Notes under the pieces: generated by a model
What the model was told of the DNA's origin: nothing
The model's input: only the letters and a program-made list of their open reading frames with translations
Database searches by the model: none
From: Prevotella sp.
Lineage (GTDB): Bacteria > Bacteroidota > Bacteroidia > Bacteroidales > Bacteroidaceae
Length of the DNA: 64,000 nucleotides
Direction: 5' to 3'
Assembly: GCA_017428055.1 (NCBI GenBank)
Contig: JAFRRN010000091.1
Coordinates: 1-64,000 of the forward strand
Part shown: in pieces, positions 25,854-35,919 of the stretch
Numbering within the stretch: position 1 is the stretch's first letter
Layout of the letters: each line of letters begins with the position of its first letter
Made by a program: the position numbers and the translations under genes

Positions 25854-27875
25854 TTAAAGCATGTCCTCAATCTGTCCCTCGTCGGTCACACCATAGATGC
25901 TCTTGGGTACCAACTCAAGATAGTCAAGCATGAATTCATTGTCATTACCCATCTTGGAGGAGACGCTACGGATGCGAAGGAAATGATCTTGGTTAGGATC
26001 CATGTGTACCGTACAGAGCACGATACGGAATGTCTGCGTCTGCGTGGCAAACACTGTCGTCGTCGTTCCGCCCGCTCCGTTGTAACGATAACCTCCTGCT
26101 GCTCCGCGATAATAGCCCTTGTTCTTCAAGGTCTTCTGGTCTTCAGAGAGCTGAGTGGTCGTCATGCTGGTATAGTCGCTCACCCATGAAGAGCCCAAGA
26201 TAGACGCGTCGTTGAGCGCAATTGTCATGTCAAGGGGGATTCCTTGCGGCTTACCATCAAAATAGACCTGTGCGATACCACGCGTCGGCTCTTGTGCATA
26301 TCCCATACGCACCTGCCACTCGCCCTCGTATGGCACTGGAGGAATCTTGAAGGTGATGTCGTAGTTGCCAAAGAGGTTCATCTCGTCTCCCTCATAACAG
26401 TCATAATAGTCATGTGGACGGCGATAGATGAAATAACCCGCACACTTCACGTTCTTCAGGTAACCGTCGGGGAAATAATAGTTCCGCCCATACTTGGCTG
26501 TCTCGTCATAGTCCGGGTCTTGGTATTTCGGGTTACCGTTTTGGCGGATGTCATTGGTCATCAACTCGGGGAAGATAGTAGAGAAGTCCATGCGGATGCG
26601 GCAGTTATCCACGATGTCACGGGTGGTCTCGCTAAATGCCACGATGTCGTCAATATAGAAGTAGCGGCCATTGAGGGCATCCTGCGTGTATTCCTTCTCG
26701 ATGGAACGCTGCACCTGGGTACCGAGAATCTGATAGTCGTCGTCGTAGCGGCGGTTGATGTACCGCTGCCCTACCGTACTCGTCCCCGCGAACTTACGGA
26801 CGGTCAGCCTCTCAAACTTCATCATGGTGTGCGGCAGCATCGTCTCATACCAATCTACGGGGTTCATCAACGTCGTGATGATACCGATGTCGTTCAATGG
26901 GGTGAGATAGTTCCAGCCCTTTACGTCACGTTCAAGGATATGATAAGCAACAAAGCGGTTCAAAGGGTTCCTCCTGTCCGTTAAGTTGGCATAGTCATGG
27001 GCTTCAGAACTGGCATCCTCGGGATAGGTGGCATCATAAATCTCGCAAGCCTTTTGGTATAGCTGCTCTAAGTTGGTGATGCCGTACAGGGTATTTAATA
27101 CCGAGTCCGTCGGCACGAAAGCCGTGAACCCATACTTCTTCTCGTCGGGCGCGGTCGCCGTCTCCTTGTTCACATGCGACGTGTACTTGTAGCGTGGGTA
27201 GTCTTTTGCGTTATAATCGTCATCGCGGTACTTATACAACGAATCCACCAACCCCGTCGCCACAAGGGCAGAGAAGAACAGGGAGATTCTCGGATTGGAA
27301 CGCATCACGTCGGGCAACATGCGGTTGCTGCTCTCCAGCACCTCCGTCACGGGCTGCATGATGCCATTCTCCACGGAGTCGTCCTGCATGGTGAAAATGA
27401 TGTGTGCTGAGCGGTTGAGGAACACCACGGCATTGCTATCGCTATCCAAGTCGTGCGACACCTCGATGTAACGGCGGTTCATGTTGGCGGTTGTCAACAC
27501 GCCATCGTTCATCTCCGAGGTGGCATACATGTTACCCACGAGGTGGGTACGGGCAATGGTATCACAGTCGGCATCCGTCAAGTCGTCAATCGACCTGATG
27601 CCCCGTTTCTGGTAATATCTCTCGAAAGCCTCGTTGGTCGGGGCAAAACAGGTATAATGACCGTAGGCGGAGAGCAAGTCCATCATCTCGGCACGCTCCA
27701 CGATGGCGGTGAATTCGCTGAACTCGCTATGGTTCTTGAGATACTCACTCATCATCTCACCCGTAAACGTGTAGTAATTGGACGCGTCTGGCTCATCACT
27801 ACATCCCGTCATCATACCGAGCGAACAGGCAACGAGTGCCGTCATCAAACAATATTTAAACTTCTTCATATTCAT
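25854..27875 (-). CDS. FAS1 (fasciclin) domain lipoprotein with C-terminal jelly-roll-like domain
   Basis: 673 residues from the ATG at 27875. The ATG four codons further upstream contains the AAAGGA that looks like the ribosome-binding site for 27875. The lipobox is CSLGMMTGC. Two FAS1 domains carry the typical motifs TCFAPTNEAFERYY (about 75) and TAFVPTDSVLNTLYG (about 253). The C-terminal region (about 440-673) looks like a beta-sandwich (YDITFKIPPVPYEGEWQVRM), possibly a ligand-binding module. It follows the first SusD gene by 35 bases in the same operon. No enzymatic motif was seen. Confidence 0.85.
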   Translation of the reverse strand: MNMKKFKYCLMTALVACSLGMMTGCSDEPDASNYYTFTGEMMSEYLKNHSEFSEFTAIVERAEMMDLLSAYGHYTCFAPTNEAFERYYQKRGIRSIDDLTDADCDTIARTHLVGNMYATSEMNDGVLTTANMNRRYIEVSHDLDSDSNAVVFLNRSAHIIFTMQDDSVENGIMQPVTEVLESSNRMLPDVMRSNPRISLFFSALVATGLVDSLYKYRDDDYNAKDYPRYKYTSHVNKETATAPDEKKYGFTAFVPTDSVLNTLYGITNLEQLYQKACEIYDATYPEDASSEAHDYANLTDRRNPLNRFVAYHILERDVKGWNYLTPLNDIGIITTLMNPVDWYETMLPHTMMKFERLTVRKFAGTSTVGQRYINRRYDDDYQILGTQVQRSIEKEYTQDALNGRYFYIDDIVAFSETTRDIVDNCRIRMDFSTIFPELMTNDIRQNGNPKYQDPDYDETAKYGRNYYFPDGYLKNVKCAGYFIYRRPHDYYDCYEGDEMNLFGNYDITFKIPPVPYEGEWQVRMGYAQEPTRGIAQVYFDGKPQGIPLDMTIALNDASILGSSWVSDYTSMTTTQLSEDQKTLKNKGYYRGAAGGYRYNGAGGTTTTVFATQTQTFRIVLCTVHMDPNQDHFLRIRSVSSKMGNDNEFMLDYLELVPKSIYGVTDEGQIEDML

Positions 27876-27910
27876 GTTTCCTTTCATTCGTCAGTATATT
27901 TGTCATGATA

Positions 27911-29635
27911 CTAATTCTTGGAATAAGAGTTATTCTCGCCACTGCCGAAGGCTGGATTCTGCGTCAGGCTGGAATTCACCTTCAACTCATCCTTGTTGTA
28001 TGGCCAGAAGATGGCATCCATCCTCGCCAGTTTACTCTGTGTGACACTGGCATTGTCTGAGCCCTTCCGCATCACGGCTGATATCAAGTAGTTGGTGTTA
28101 CCGTCGCGAAGAGAACGGCGCACGAGGTCAAACCATCTCTTGCCTTCAAACATCAACTCCCTCTGCCGCTCGTCCATCACGAGATTGGCCATCTGGTTCT
28201 TGCTGCTGTAGGAGTCGTACTTGATGTCTTGATTGGACGTGGCGCAATTGGAACGCTTGTTGATGGTGTTCACGATGTTGTAAGCCTGTACGAGGAGGCT
28301 ATCGTTGTTTTGTTTTCCTATGGCAGTAGTGTCGTCACTATTGACCATCTGCACCAAAGCCTCTGCCTTCATCAGCATCACGTCGGTAAGGCGATACAAT
28401 ATCCAATTGGAATGGCAATAGCCCTCGGCTGCCCTCGACCCGTATGAAGTCTTATAGTCAGAACTTGACACATCGAGGTAAGCAGATGACACATATTTAT
28501 TAATACCATAGTCTGAGGAGCCGATGGCTTGGACATTCTCGTATGAACGGGTATCATACTTCGTCAAGTAAACGGCAAACAATTCGTCTTTCACGTCGGA
28601 GCCGATGAAGTCAGCGGGCTTCACAAAGCCAGGGAAAGTCCTGCTATTGCCATATCTCACACTGACGGCAGCATTCGACAACATGTTGTCATCGTTCATG
28701 TAGATCAACTCCAATATGCTCTCACGGCTATTACCTGTCTCAAATATGCTATTGAAAGCATCGCCGTAGGTATTTCCCGAAGTAGGCTTGTCGCTAATGA
28801 GTGGGTAACCATCTATCAACTGTTCGGTACTGGAGATTGAGCCTCCCCGCCTACTGAGCCTGTCCTCATAGTCTTTGGTCAACGACTCTATCACCATGTT
28901 GGCATATTTCACAGAATTGGTGTAGTCTTGTTTCCAGAGATACATCTCACAAAGCATCGCATGGATGGCATCTTGCGTGATACGCCCCTTTTGGTAATAA
29001 GTCTTGGTCTCGGGATATTTCTTCAACGCATCATCTTGCACTTTCTCCAAGTCCATGATTAAGCTGTCGAGCACCAAGTCAAACTTAACTGCCGGCTGGT
29101 CCATCTTCTGTGTATCGTCGAGGTATGGAACGGTGGTATATGGCACGTCACGGAATGCACGAATCAGATAGAAATAGCAGAGGTCGCGCAGGGCAGACAC
29201 CTCGGCAACGGTTGCAGATAGCTCTGACTGAGTGAAGTTAGGGTCTTTCTCTGCCACCGTTGGTGCATAATAGATGACCGTGTTGCATCGGTTTATCACA
29301 TCATAGAACTCACCCCATGAAGTGTAAGCGTTGCTGGCATTGAGGTTCTCCTTGAAGATGTTTTGCAGGCTGGCGTCATTCTGGATATTGGTGCCGCCCA
29401 CCACATTGTCGGAACGGAACTCACCCCAAGCCATCATGCGGTCTACGACGACTTGCGTCTGCAAGGCGGAATAGCATCCCGCCACGATGTTCTCGACATC
29501 GCTCTCCTCGTTCCAGAACTTCTCCAACACGATGTCGTTAAGAGGCTCGATCTCTAAGAAGTCGGAACATGAGCTGACCGATGCGCCTATCAGGAGGGCA
29601 AGGCCCATATTGATGATATTATTCTGAAGTTTCAT
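27911..29635 (-). CDS. SusD/RagB-family substrate-binding lipoprotein
   Basis: 574 residues from the ATG at 29635, which gives the natural signal MKLQNNIINMGLALLIGASV with lipobox SSC; an ATG four codons upstream is possible. Typical SusD features: SDFLEIEPLNDIVLEKFW, the helical LRDLCYFYLIRAFRDVPYTT, LTDVMLMKAEALVQMV and VMDERQRELMFEGKRWFDLVR near the C-terminus. It partners the first SusC protein, whose stop is about 15 bases upstream. FAS1 genes lie on both sides of this SusC/SusD pair. Confidence 0.94.
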   Translation of the reverse strand: MKLQNNIINMGLALLIGASVSSCSDFLEIEPLNDIVLEKFWNEESDVENIVAGCYSALQTQVVVDRMMAWGEFRSDNVVGGTNIQNDASLQNIFKENLNASNAYTSWGEFYDVINRCNTVIYYAPTVAEKDPNFTQSELSATVAEVSALRDLCYFYLIRAFRDVPYTTVPYLDDTQKMDQPAVKFDLVLDSLIMDLEKVQDDALKKYPETKTYYQKGRITQDAIHAMLCEMYLWKQDYTNSVKYANMVIESLTKDYEDRLSRRGGSISSTEQLIDGYPLISDKPTSGNTYGDAFNSIFETGNSRESILELIYMNDDNMLSNAAVSVRYGNSRTFPGFVKPADFIGSDVKDELFAVYLTKYDTRSYENVQAIGSSDYGINKYVSSAYLDVSSSDYKTSYGSRAAEGYCHSNWILYRLTDVMLMKAEALVQMVNSDDTTAIGKQNNDSLLVQAYNIVNTINKRSNCATSNQDIKYDSYSSKNQMANLVMDERQRELMFEGKRWFDLVRRSLRDGNTNYLISAVMRKGSDNASVTQSKLARMDAIFWPYNKDELKVNSSLTQNPAFGSGENNSYSKN

Positions 29636-29650
29636 ATTCTTACACATTAA

Positions 29651-32600
29651 TTAAAAGTCAACAGTGATACCAAGCGTATAAGATTTGGCGCGTGGGGTCT
29701 GTCCGTTGTCCACGGCGGCACCATACCCACCGTAGCCGACCTCCGGGTCCACACCCATGTACTTGGTCAAGATGAACAAGTTGTTGGCACTGGCATAGAA
29801 ACTGAGCCTGTTGATGCCGATGTACTTCTTGACAAACTTAGGATCGAAAGAATAAGAGAGCTGCAAATAATTGAGGCGGAGGAACGAACCATTCTCCACA
29901 AAGCGGTCGCTCACCAACGTGTTGAAGTTGGACTCGCTGCCATACATCGCCCTGGGGATAGTAGTGATGTCACCCTCCTTGCGCCAACGGTAGTTCACAG
30001 CCTGGCTTTGGTTGTTGTTACTAATCATGGCCTCCGCGTCAAGACGTGCCAAGTTGAGGATCTTGTTACCCACACGGTAGTTGAACTGCGTGTTCAACTT
30101 CCAACGCTTGTAATTAAACGTGAAACCAAAACCACCCGTCAACTTGGGAAGGGAACTACCGAGGTAGACTATGTCAAGGGCATTGATGTTGCCGTCATTG
30201 TTGATATCCTCATAGACGGCATCACCACCCTTGAACTTATAGTTCTTTCCCGTGCCGTCGTTGGTGTAGGCATACATCATGCGCACGGGGTCTCCATTGT
30301 CATCATAGATAATCTTGCCGTCAGCGGTTTGGGCAACTGGTGCGGTGTGTCCCTCTGCGAGGAACTGCTGCCGCTCGGCATCTGTCATGTCCTTGAACGT
30401 CTCATACTGGTATTCATAGACACCCTTGTAACGGAAACCATAGATGGCACCGAAGGGATTGTGCAACTGCACGCGCTGCAATACCTCGCGGTTGCCGAAA
30501 TAGAAGTCTGAATTAAGCGACTCCAATACCGTCTCGTCCATCGTCAGGATCTCATTCGAGTTGTTGCCAAACGTGGCATTGATGTCCATATAGAAGTCTC
30601 CTGCCTGGACAAGCTTGTTGGTGTTGATGTTGAATTCCCAACCAATGTTGCGCATAGACCCCACGTTCCTGTAAGCCAGGTTATAGAAACCGGAGTTGGA
30701 GGGGATGCGCACCGAGGGCATCAACATGTCGCGGCGGGTGGCATGGTACCACTCCATTGTCAACTGCAGGCGGTTGTCGAAGAATCCGAAGTCCATACCC
30801 ACGTCGTAAGTGGAGGTAGTCTCCCAGCGCAGGTCAGTCAGTCGGATGTTATTAGGCTTCATGGCTGCCATGTCGATGTAGCGCGAGGTGGAGCCGTACT
30901 TACTCTCATAGAGATAATCGGTATTAGGCTGGTTACCCACCATACCCCAGCTGGCACGCAACGACCACATGTAAAGCCACTTGTCGGTGAAGTTCATGAA
31001 CGGCTCGTCGGCAATGTTCCAACGTGCCGACACGGCGGGGAAGTAACCCCAGCGGCGGTCGGGGCCGAACTTGGTCGTACCGTCTGCACGTACCGATACG
31101 TCGAACATATACTTGGAGTCATACGCATAGTGTGCCGAGAAGGTGTAGTACATCGAACGCCACTGGCTGAAATTGGAGTTGAGTCCCGTGATGATACCTC
31201 CTGCATCAGGACTTGACGGACCGCCCGAGGGCAATCCCTTGCCATTGGTACCTTGTCCCGTAGAGCTACCCGATGTCAACTCGAAACGTCCGAGCATCGA
31301 CAGCTTGTGCTTCTCGTTGCGGAAATAGGGATAGAAGGTCAGGGTCTGTTTCGTGTTGAATGCCACGCTCTTGGTACTTCCCATATAGGAGGTGTTCACG
31401 CCATTGTTCCAAGACACGGTCTTCAGTTCCTGTGGATAGAACTGGTCCACATATTCATTAAAGATATTCATGTACACACGACCATCCCAGTCAAGGCGAG
31501 TATGCTGCTCATCCATGCCAAGGAGGCGATAGTTGATGACAAACTCCGGCGAGATGTCATACGTGCGGTCGTCGTTCTTGGCGAGATTGGCACTGGCAAC
31601 GGGGTTGACATAACCCTTTTGGTCGTCATTGAACTGGCTTGACCCTGTCTGCAACATCGTGTAATACTTGTCAGTGTCCTGGCCGGTCAACGGGTCTTGC
31701 TCGTAGATGCTCATATTAGGCATCTTCTTGTAAGCCAACGAGAGGAGGTTGTCTGAATTGCGCTTGTTCTTGGTGTACGTCAAAGAGAAGTTGGTGGAAA
31801 TCTTAATGCGGTCGCTCACATAGTAGTCGAGGGCAACACGCGTGGCGAAACGGTCGAGCTGCTGCTTGATGACCGAGCCCGTCTCATGGTCATAACCACC
31901 AGAGATACGGAAAGTAGCTTTCTCTCCACCACCGGTAATCGCCAAGTAATGGTTCTGTCGCAAACCCCATTGTGTCACGGCATCGAGCCAGTCGGTATTG
32001 TTGTTGTATTGCTCATACTCAGAGAACGTGGGGTCATAGTTCAACTCGCGGATGTTGGATGCACCATCATTCTGCTCGGGATTGAAGTATGCCTCCTTGA
32101 GGAGCATCGTATAGTCGTCTCCGTTAAGCATCTTGTAGCCCTCTGGCTGGTACGTTCCCGTCAGGCGGAGCGAATACGTGAGTTTCGGCTTGCCACGTGT
32201 ACCACGCTTGGTGGTGATCTCAATCACACCATTGGCACCCTGCGAACCCCAGATGGCGGTGGCGGCGGCATCCTTCAACACGGTGATGCTGGCGATGTCC
32301 TCGGGGTTGACGTTGAGTAACTGCGCAAACTGCTCGTCGTTGGCGTTGCTGACATCGAAGTTGGTCATATCCACGTTCCACGTGTTGCCATTGACGACAA
32401 TCAAGGGATTGGAACTTGTCAGGGTACTGATAGACGACGCACCGCGCAAGCGCATGGTCGTTCCCGCTCCCAAGTTACCGGAAACAGACACGATATCGAG
32501 ACCGGCAATACGACCTTGCAACGCCTCGTCGATGGTGTTCATACCCAGTCCCTCAAACTCCTTGGTGTCAATGGTCTGTGTGGCGAACGAAATCTCTCTT

Positions 32601-32977
32601 TCGGGAATGGCAAGACCACCTCCATTGAGACGGCGCTTGGCAACGACAGTCACCTCCTTGAGGTTGGTCTCCGACTTCATCTTCACCTCATACTCCTCGC
32701 GGTCGATGGGCAGGGTGATGGTCTTGAATCCCACGTAGCTGAAACGCACCTTGTCCTTGGGATTGCTGATCTTCATCGAGAAGTTACCGTTGATGTCGGT
32801 CACGGTCGCCTCGATGATACGTCCACTCCCGTCAACCTCGCAGACGGAGGCACCCGTCAGCTCGCCGAACTCATCGGTGACGGTACCGTGGATGGCTGTT
32901 ATCTGTGCCGAGGCACCCAGTGCTACCGTGCAAAGTAGCATCAAAACGAAATATTTAATGGAGCCATTCATAATCAT
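29651..32977 (-). CDS. SusC/RagA-family TonB-linked outer membrane transporter (first copy)
   Basis: 1108 residues. The signal peptide is FVLMLLCTVALGASAQ, followed by a carboxypeptidase-like domain (AIHGTVTDEFGELTGASVCE). The plug has LQGRIAGLDIVSVSGNLGAG and ITVLKDAAATAIWGSQGANG, the hallmark SusC sequence. A long barrel ends RAKSYTLGITVDF. It overlaps the preceding FAS1 gene by four bases. A second ATG two codons in (32971) has better spacing from GGAG and could be the true start. It works with the SusD encoded next; ligand unknown. Confidence 0.95.
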   Translation of the reverse strand: MIMNGSIKYFVLMLLCTVALGASAQITAIHGTVTDEFGELTGASVCEVDGSGRIIEATVTDINGNFSMKISNPKDKVRFSYVGFKTITLPIDREEYEVKMKSETNLKEVTVVAKRRLNGGGLAIPEREISFATQTIDTKEFEGLGMNTIDEALQGRIAGLDIVSVSGNLGAGTTMRLRGASSISTLTSSNPLIVVNGNTWNVDMTNFDVSNANDEQFAQLLNVNPEDIASITVLKDAAATAIWGSQGANGVIEITTKRGTRGKPKLTYSLRLTGTYQPEGYKMLNGDDYTMLLKEAYFNPEQNDGASNIRELNYDPTFSEYEQYNNNTDWLDAVTQWGLRQNHYLAITGGGEKATFRISGGYDHETGSVIKQQLDRFATRVALDYYVSDRIKISTNFSLTYTKNKRNSDNLLSLAYKKMPNMSIYEQDPLTGQDTDKYYTMLQTGSSQFNDDQKGYVNPVASANLAKNDDRTYDISPEFVINYRLLGMDEQHTRLDWDGRVYMNIFNEYVDQFYPQELKTVSWNNGVNTSYMGSTKSVAFNTKQTLTFYPYFRNEKHKLSMLGRFELTSGSSTGQGTNGKGLPSGGPSSPDAGGIITGLNSNFSQWRSMYYTFSAHYAYDSKYMFDVSVRADGTTKFGPDRRWGYFPAVSARWNIADEPFMNFTDKWLYMWSLRASWGMVGNQPNTDYLYESKYGSTSRYIDMAAMKPNNIRLTDLRWETTSTYDVGMDFGFFDNRLQLTMEWYHATRRDMLMPSVRIPSNSGFYNLAYRNVGSMRNIGWEFNINTNKLVQAGDFYMDINATFGNNSNEILTMDETVLESLNSDFYFGNREVLQRVQLHNPFGAIYGFRYKGVYEYQYETFKDMTDAERQQFLAEGHTAPVAQTADGKIIYDDNGDPVRMMYAYTNDGTGKNYKFKGGDAVYEDINNDGNINALDIVYLGSSLPKLTGGFGFTFNYKRWKLNTQFNYRVGNKILNLARLDAEAMISNNNQSQAVNYRWRKEGDITTIPRAMYGSESNFNTLVSDRFVENGSFLRLNYLQLSYSFDPKFVKKYIGINRLSFYASANNLFILTKYMGVDPEVGYGGYGAAVDNGQTPRAKSYTLGITVDF

Positions 32978-35565
32978 TTTCTCCTCCCTTTAGCGTCGTT
33001 GGTTGTATTCAAAGCGTTTACCTCATCCCTCCAGGATGTCAACTGGTCATTGTCATAAAAGAGCGCACCGTCAATCTGATGCACCACGACATCCGAGGCA
33101 TTATATATCAAGTTTGTCTGGCCAGAGGTCTGGATCCAGTACTCACGCCCGATCTGGTTGTACAAGCCACCTGTCTTCACCACGTTACGCACGTTGCCCA
33201 ACTGGTCTGTGATGGTCATCCTATCGTCATCGGCAGACACCGTGAGGCTGAAGAAGCGGCTGTTGAGGGGGTTCAGCTTTGACGTCTCATATTTCACGCT
33301 GCTCAATGGCTCACCGCCTATGAACACGGAATTGTCTTGGATGTGATAGCGCAAGAAGTTGGAGATGCGGTCGGAAACGATGGTCTGCGCCTTCTTCAGC
33401 AACGCGGCATCGCCATCGAATTGTTCTGCCGTGAGGTCGTCATAGTCGCCCCAGTCGGGTAATATGCCGTCTGCCTGCAACTTCTCTATGACATCGTTGG
33501 TGGGTACATACACCGTATAGTTGTACGCATCAAAGAGGTTGACGTTGTAGTCTATACAATTGTACCTTGACGAAAGGCGCGTGGAGAGCAGCTTGCTGCC
33601 GAACAAAAGCTCATAGAACTTGCTGTACTCGGGGTTATCCTTCAAGATGGAATAGGTGGAACGCTTGCTGGTGAGCGGCATCTGGTCGTTCACCACGTAC
33701 GATTTACCATTACCCGTTTGCGACTGGTCGTAGATGGTGGTGACGGTGATAGGCGTGTTGGTCTCTATTTGCAAGCCACCGTAGACGGTCATCACGCCCT
33801 CCTGACCAGAGTTAGACACCATAACGGGGCTGCCACCCTTACTCTTATAGTAGGTATGTCCATCCTCCACATTGCCCACGATGATCAAACTGTTGAGCAG
33901 GTCGGTCAGTCGGTTGGACACTTCCTCAGATGTGGCATCGCTCAGCGACGTACCTGTCTGGATTTCCTGCGTGGCGAGGTCATACCCATAGCGGTGTGCC
34001 TTGACAGTCTTGGCATCGGTATCGTAATAGAACTCATAGAGGATGGAAACGGAAGATTTGAATGAACATGGGTCTACATAGCGCAACATCGCCGTGTTGG
34101 TTGGGATAAAGAAGCTATAATAGGAGTCCATGGAGTTGAGGTAAGGCTCGAAATTGAGGTTTTCAATACCCCAGTAGATGACATTCATGATGTTCTCGTT
34201 AATCAATGCGGGGAAGGAAACCGATGAATAGGCCGCCGGCGAGAACACCTTATTAATTAGGTAAACCACTCCGTTGCATCCCATGAAGCAACTGTCCACG
34301 TCGTTGGCAGTGATGCCGAGCGACACCTTGGTGGTGTTATCCACGATATAGTCGAACTTGGAGGGCACCGTCTCGGAGAACGTGTTGATCATATTGATGT
34401 TCATCATCTGCGCCAACACCTTCAAAGGAACGTTTTCCCACTTCCCATACATGTCTTGCAGAGCCTTTCCATCATGGTTCCACCAATAGTCGAGAGCTTC
34501 ATTGGTAGGCACGAGCATGGCACCGGCATCATAATGGAGGTCGCGCCCGGCGGTGTTGGAATACATGTACTGGTTCCATCCCGGGTCGAAACTGAGCTGT
34601 GCGTCCACCAAGTCGCCATCGGGACCGGCACTCAAGTCGCCCGTAGCCGATGTGCTGGAGAAGTAGCGCATCACGAAAACGGAGTCGTTGTTGTTGTACA
34701 GACGATTGTACTCCTTGGTTGCCGCCTCGTTGTAATAGGGTGCGCTGTACCTGTCGAGCAAGCTGCCGAACAGCGACATGTTGGCATGGCTGTGGATGAT
34801 GCCCGCCATGTTGTCGGAGGAGGTCATCACGCCGTCCACCTTGTGGATGTATCCATTCTTGCAGGCAATGTCGCGCTCGGTAATCTTCTTGCCATTCACC
34901 CACGCATCCGTGACAGAATTGGAGGCGCCATTGGTAAGAATCGACAGGTCTTCGCCCGTGATCTTGTTGAGCTTCATGTAAGCCGGCAGGAAGTGAATCA
35001 TCGGCTTCGAGGTGTTGTCGCGCAAGAGGACGATGCCTTCCTTGTGGTCCTTGTACTTGGCCCAATACTGTGTGTTGGGCATTTCATCAGGCTTAATCCT
35101 CGCGACGGAGTCGTAAATGGAGACGGCCGTCTCCCTTCGCATACATTCACCCTCCGATGGCGGGTTGCCACTCACGTTGGAGAGCAGCTCCACGAGGTAG
35201 GCATTGTTGACCATCGCCGCGTTGAGCAACAGTTTCTTTTGGGCTGCGGAGAGGTCCTCGTACCTCCTCACCCCCCATGAATTACTCTTGAAGAACTCGT
35301 TGTAGGCGTTATCGTCTGCCACGAACAAGGTCTTACTACCCGTCTGGCTTAACACCGATGTCTGGTTCAGGTCATCGATGAGCCGCAAAGTGTAGGTGTA
35401 GTTGCCATCCTCCTGTAGGCGTTCATAGATGGAGTTGCCGAGCCACGACGGCTGACCTGTCAGCTCGTCGGTCTGGCACGACTGCAACATCCCCGCCCCA
35501 GAGAGCATCAGCGATGCCGCGAGGGCGACCACACAGTCTCTTTTCTTAGGTATGATACTTTTCAT
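32974..35565 (-). CDS. Large lipoprotein with four FAS1-type domains
   Basis: 863 residues. The signal with lipobox is ASLMLSGAGMLQSC. Four FAS1 H1-type motifs are visible: KTLFVADDNAYNEFF (about 79), AMLVPTNEALDYWW (about 348), SFFIPTNTAMLRYV (about 485) and TVYVPTNDVIEKL (about 685). FAS1 domains are known from adhesion and matrix-binding proteins; a role as surface capture protein for the adjacent SusC/SusD is inferred. It is the first gene of the operon, downstream of a strong promoter, and its stop overlaps the SusC start. Domain boundaries are approximate. Confidence 0.85.
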   Translation of the reverse strand: MKSIIPKKRDCVVALAASLMLSGAGMLQSCQTDELTGQPSWLGNSIYERLQEDGNYTYTLRLIDDLNQTSVLSQTGSKTLFVADDNAYNEFFKSNSWGVRRYEDLSAAQKKLLLNAAMVNNAYLVELLSNVSGNPPSEGECMRRETAVSIYDSVARIKPDEMPNTQYWAKYKDHKEGIVLLRDNTSKPMIHFLPAYMKLNKITGEDLSILTNGASNSVTDAWVNGKKITERDIACKNGYIHKVDGVMTSSDNMAGIIHSHANMSLFGSLLDRYSAPYYNEAATKEYNRLYNNNDSVFVMRYFSSTSATGDLSAGPDGDLVDAQLSFDPGWNQYMYSNTAGRDLHYDAGAMLVPTNEALDYWWNHDGKALQDMYGKWENVPLKVLAQMMNINMINTFSETVPSKFDYIVDNTTKVSLGITANDVDSCFMGCNGVVYLINKVFSPAAYSSVSFPALINENIMNVIYWGIENLNFEPYLNSMDSYYSFFIPTNTAMLRYVDPCSFKSSVSILYEFYYDTDAKTVKAHRYGYDLATQEIQTGTSLSDATSEEVSNRLTDLLNSLIIVGNVEDGHTYYKSKGGSPVMVSNSGQEGVMTVYGGLQIETNTPITVTTIYDQSQTGNGKSYVVNDQMPLTSKRSTYSILKDNPEYSKFYELLFGSKLLSTRLSSRYNCIDYNVNLFDAYNYTVYVPTNDVIEKLQADGILPDWGDYDDLTAEQFDGDAALLKKAQTIVSDRISNFLRYHIQDNSVFIGGEPLSSVKYETSKLNPLNSRFFSLTVSADDDRMTITDQLGNVRNVVKTGGLYNQIGREYWIQTSGQTNLIYNASDVVVHQIDGALFYDNDQLTSWRDEVNALNTTNDAKGRRK

Positions 35566-35629
35566 GCTTATAATATATTATAATGTGTATATGCAGATAA
35601 GCTTCTCGTTAGGTTTTTAGATTATTTTG

Positions 35630-35661
35630 CAAAAATAACATCTTTTTTTCTTTCGGGCAAA
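35630..35661 (-). promoter_or_regulatory. Promoter of the FAS1/SusC/SusD operon
   Basis: On the minus strand TTTG (35661-35658), 20 bases, then TATTTTTG (35637-35630) and C. The 5' leader would be about 58 bases. No operator repeat was recognised upstream of it. Confidence 0.75.
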
Positions 35662-35765
35662 CTTTTTCAAAAGAATATATAATTCGTAATGATTTGGTAA
35701 CAGCAAAAAAAATCGCCAACATCATGGACGGCAAGCCATTTCCACCAATACCAAAAACGATACCA

Positions 35766-35855
35766 CCATTTGGTACTGGGCGTACCACGGTTTGGCACGG
35801 CCCGTACCACGTCGTGGCATTCACCGTACCAAACCGTGGTACGCCTGCCAAATGG
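35766..35855. repeat. Nested palindromic element
   Basis: The outer arms CCATTTGG (35766-35773) and CCAAATGG (35848-35855) enclose a long inverted repeat with GCGTACCACGGTTTGG against CCAAACCGTGGTACGC, plus an inner CCACG/CGTGG. The motif GTACCACG and its complement recur three times. It lies between the HExxH gene (ends 35920) and the FAS1 operon promoter; no T run follows on either strand. Confidence 0.85.
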
Positions 35856-35919
35856 GGCATTTGATAAACAGGACTCATATCTTTGACTCTTATAGGCGGC
35901 ACCGAAAGGCTCGCCATCA

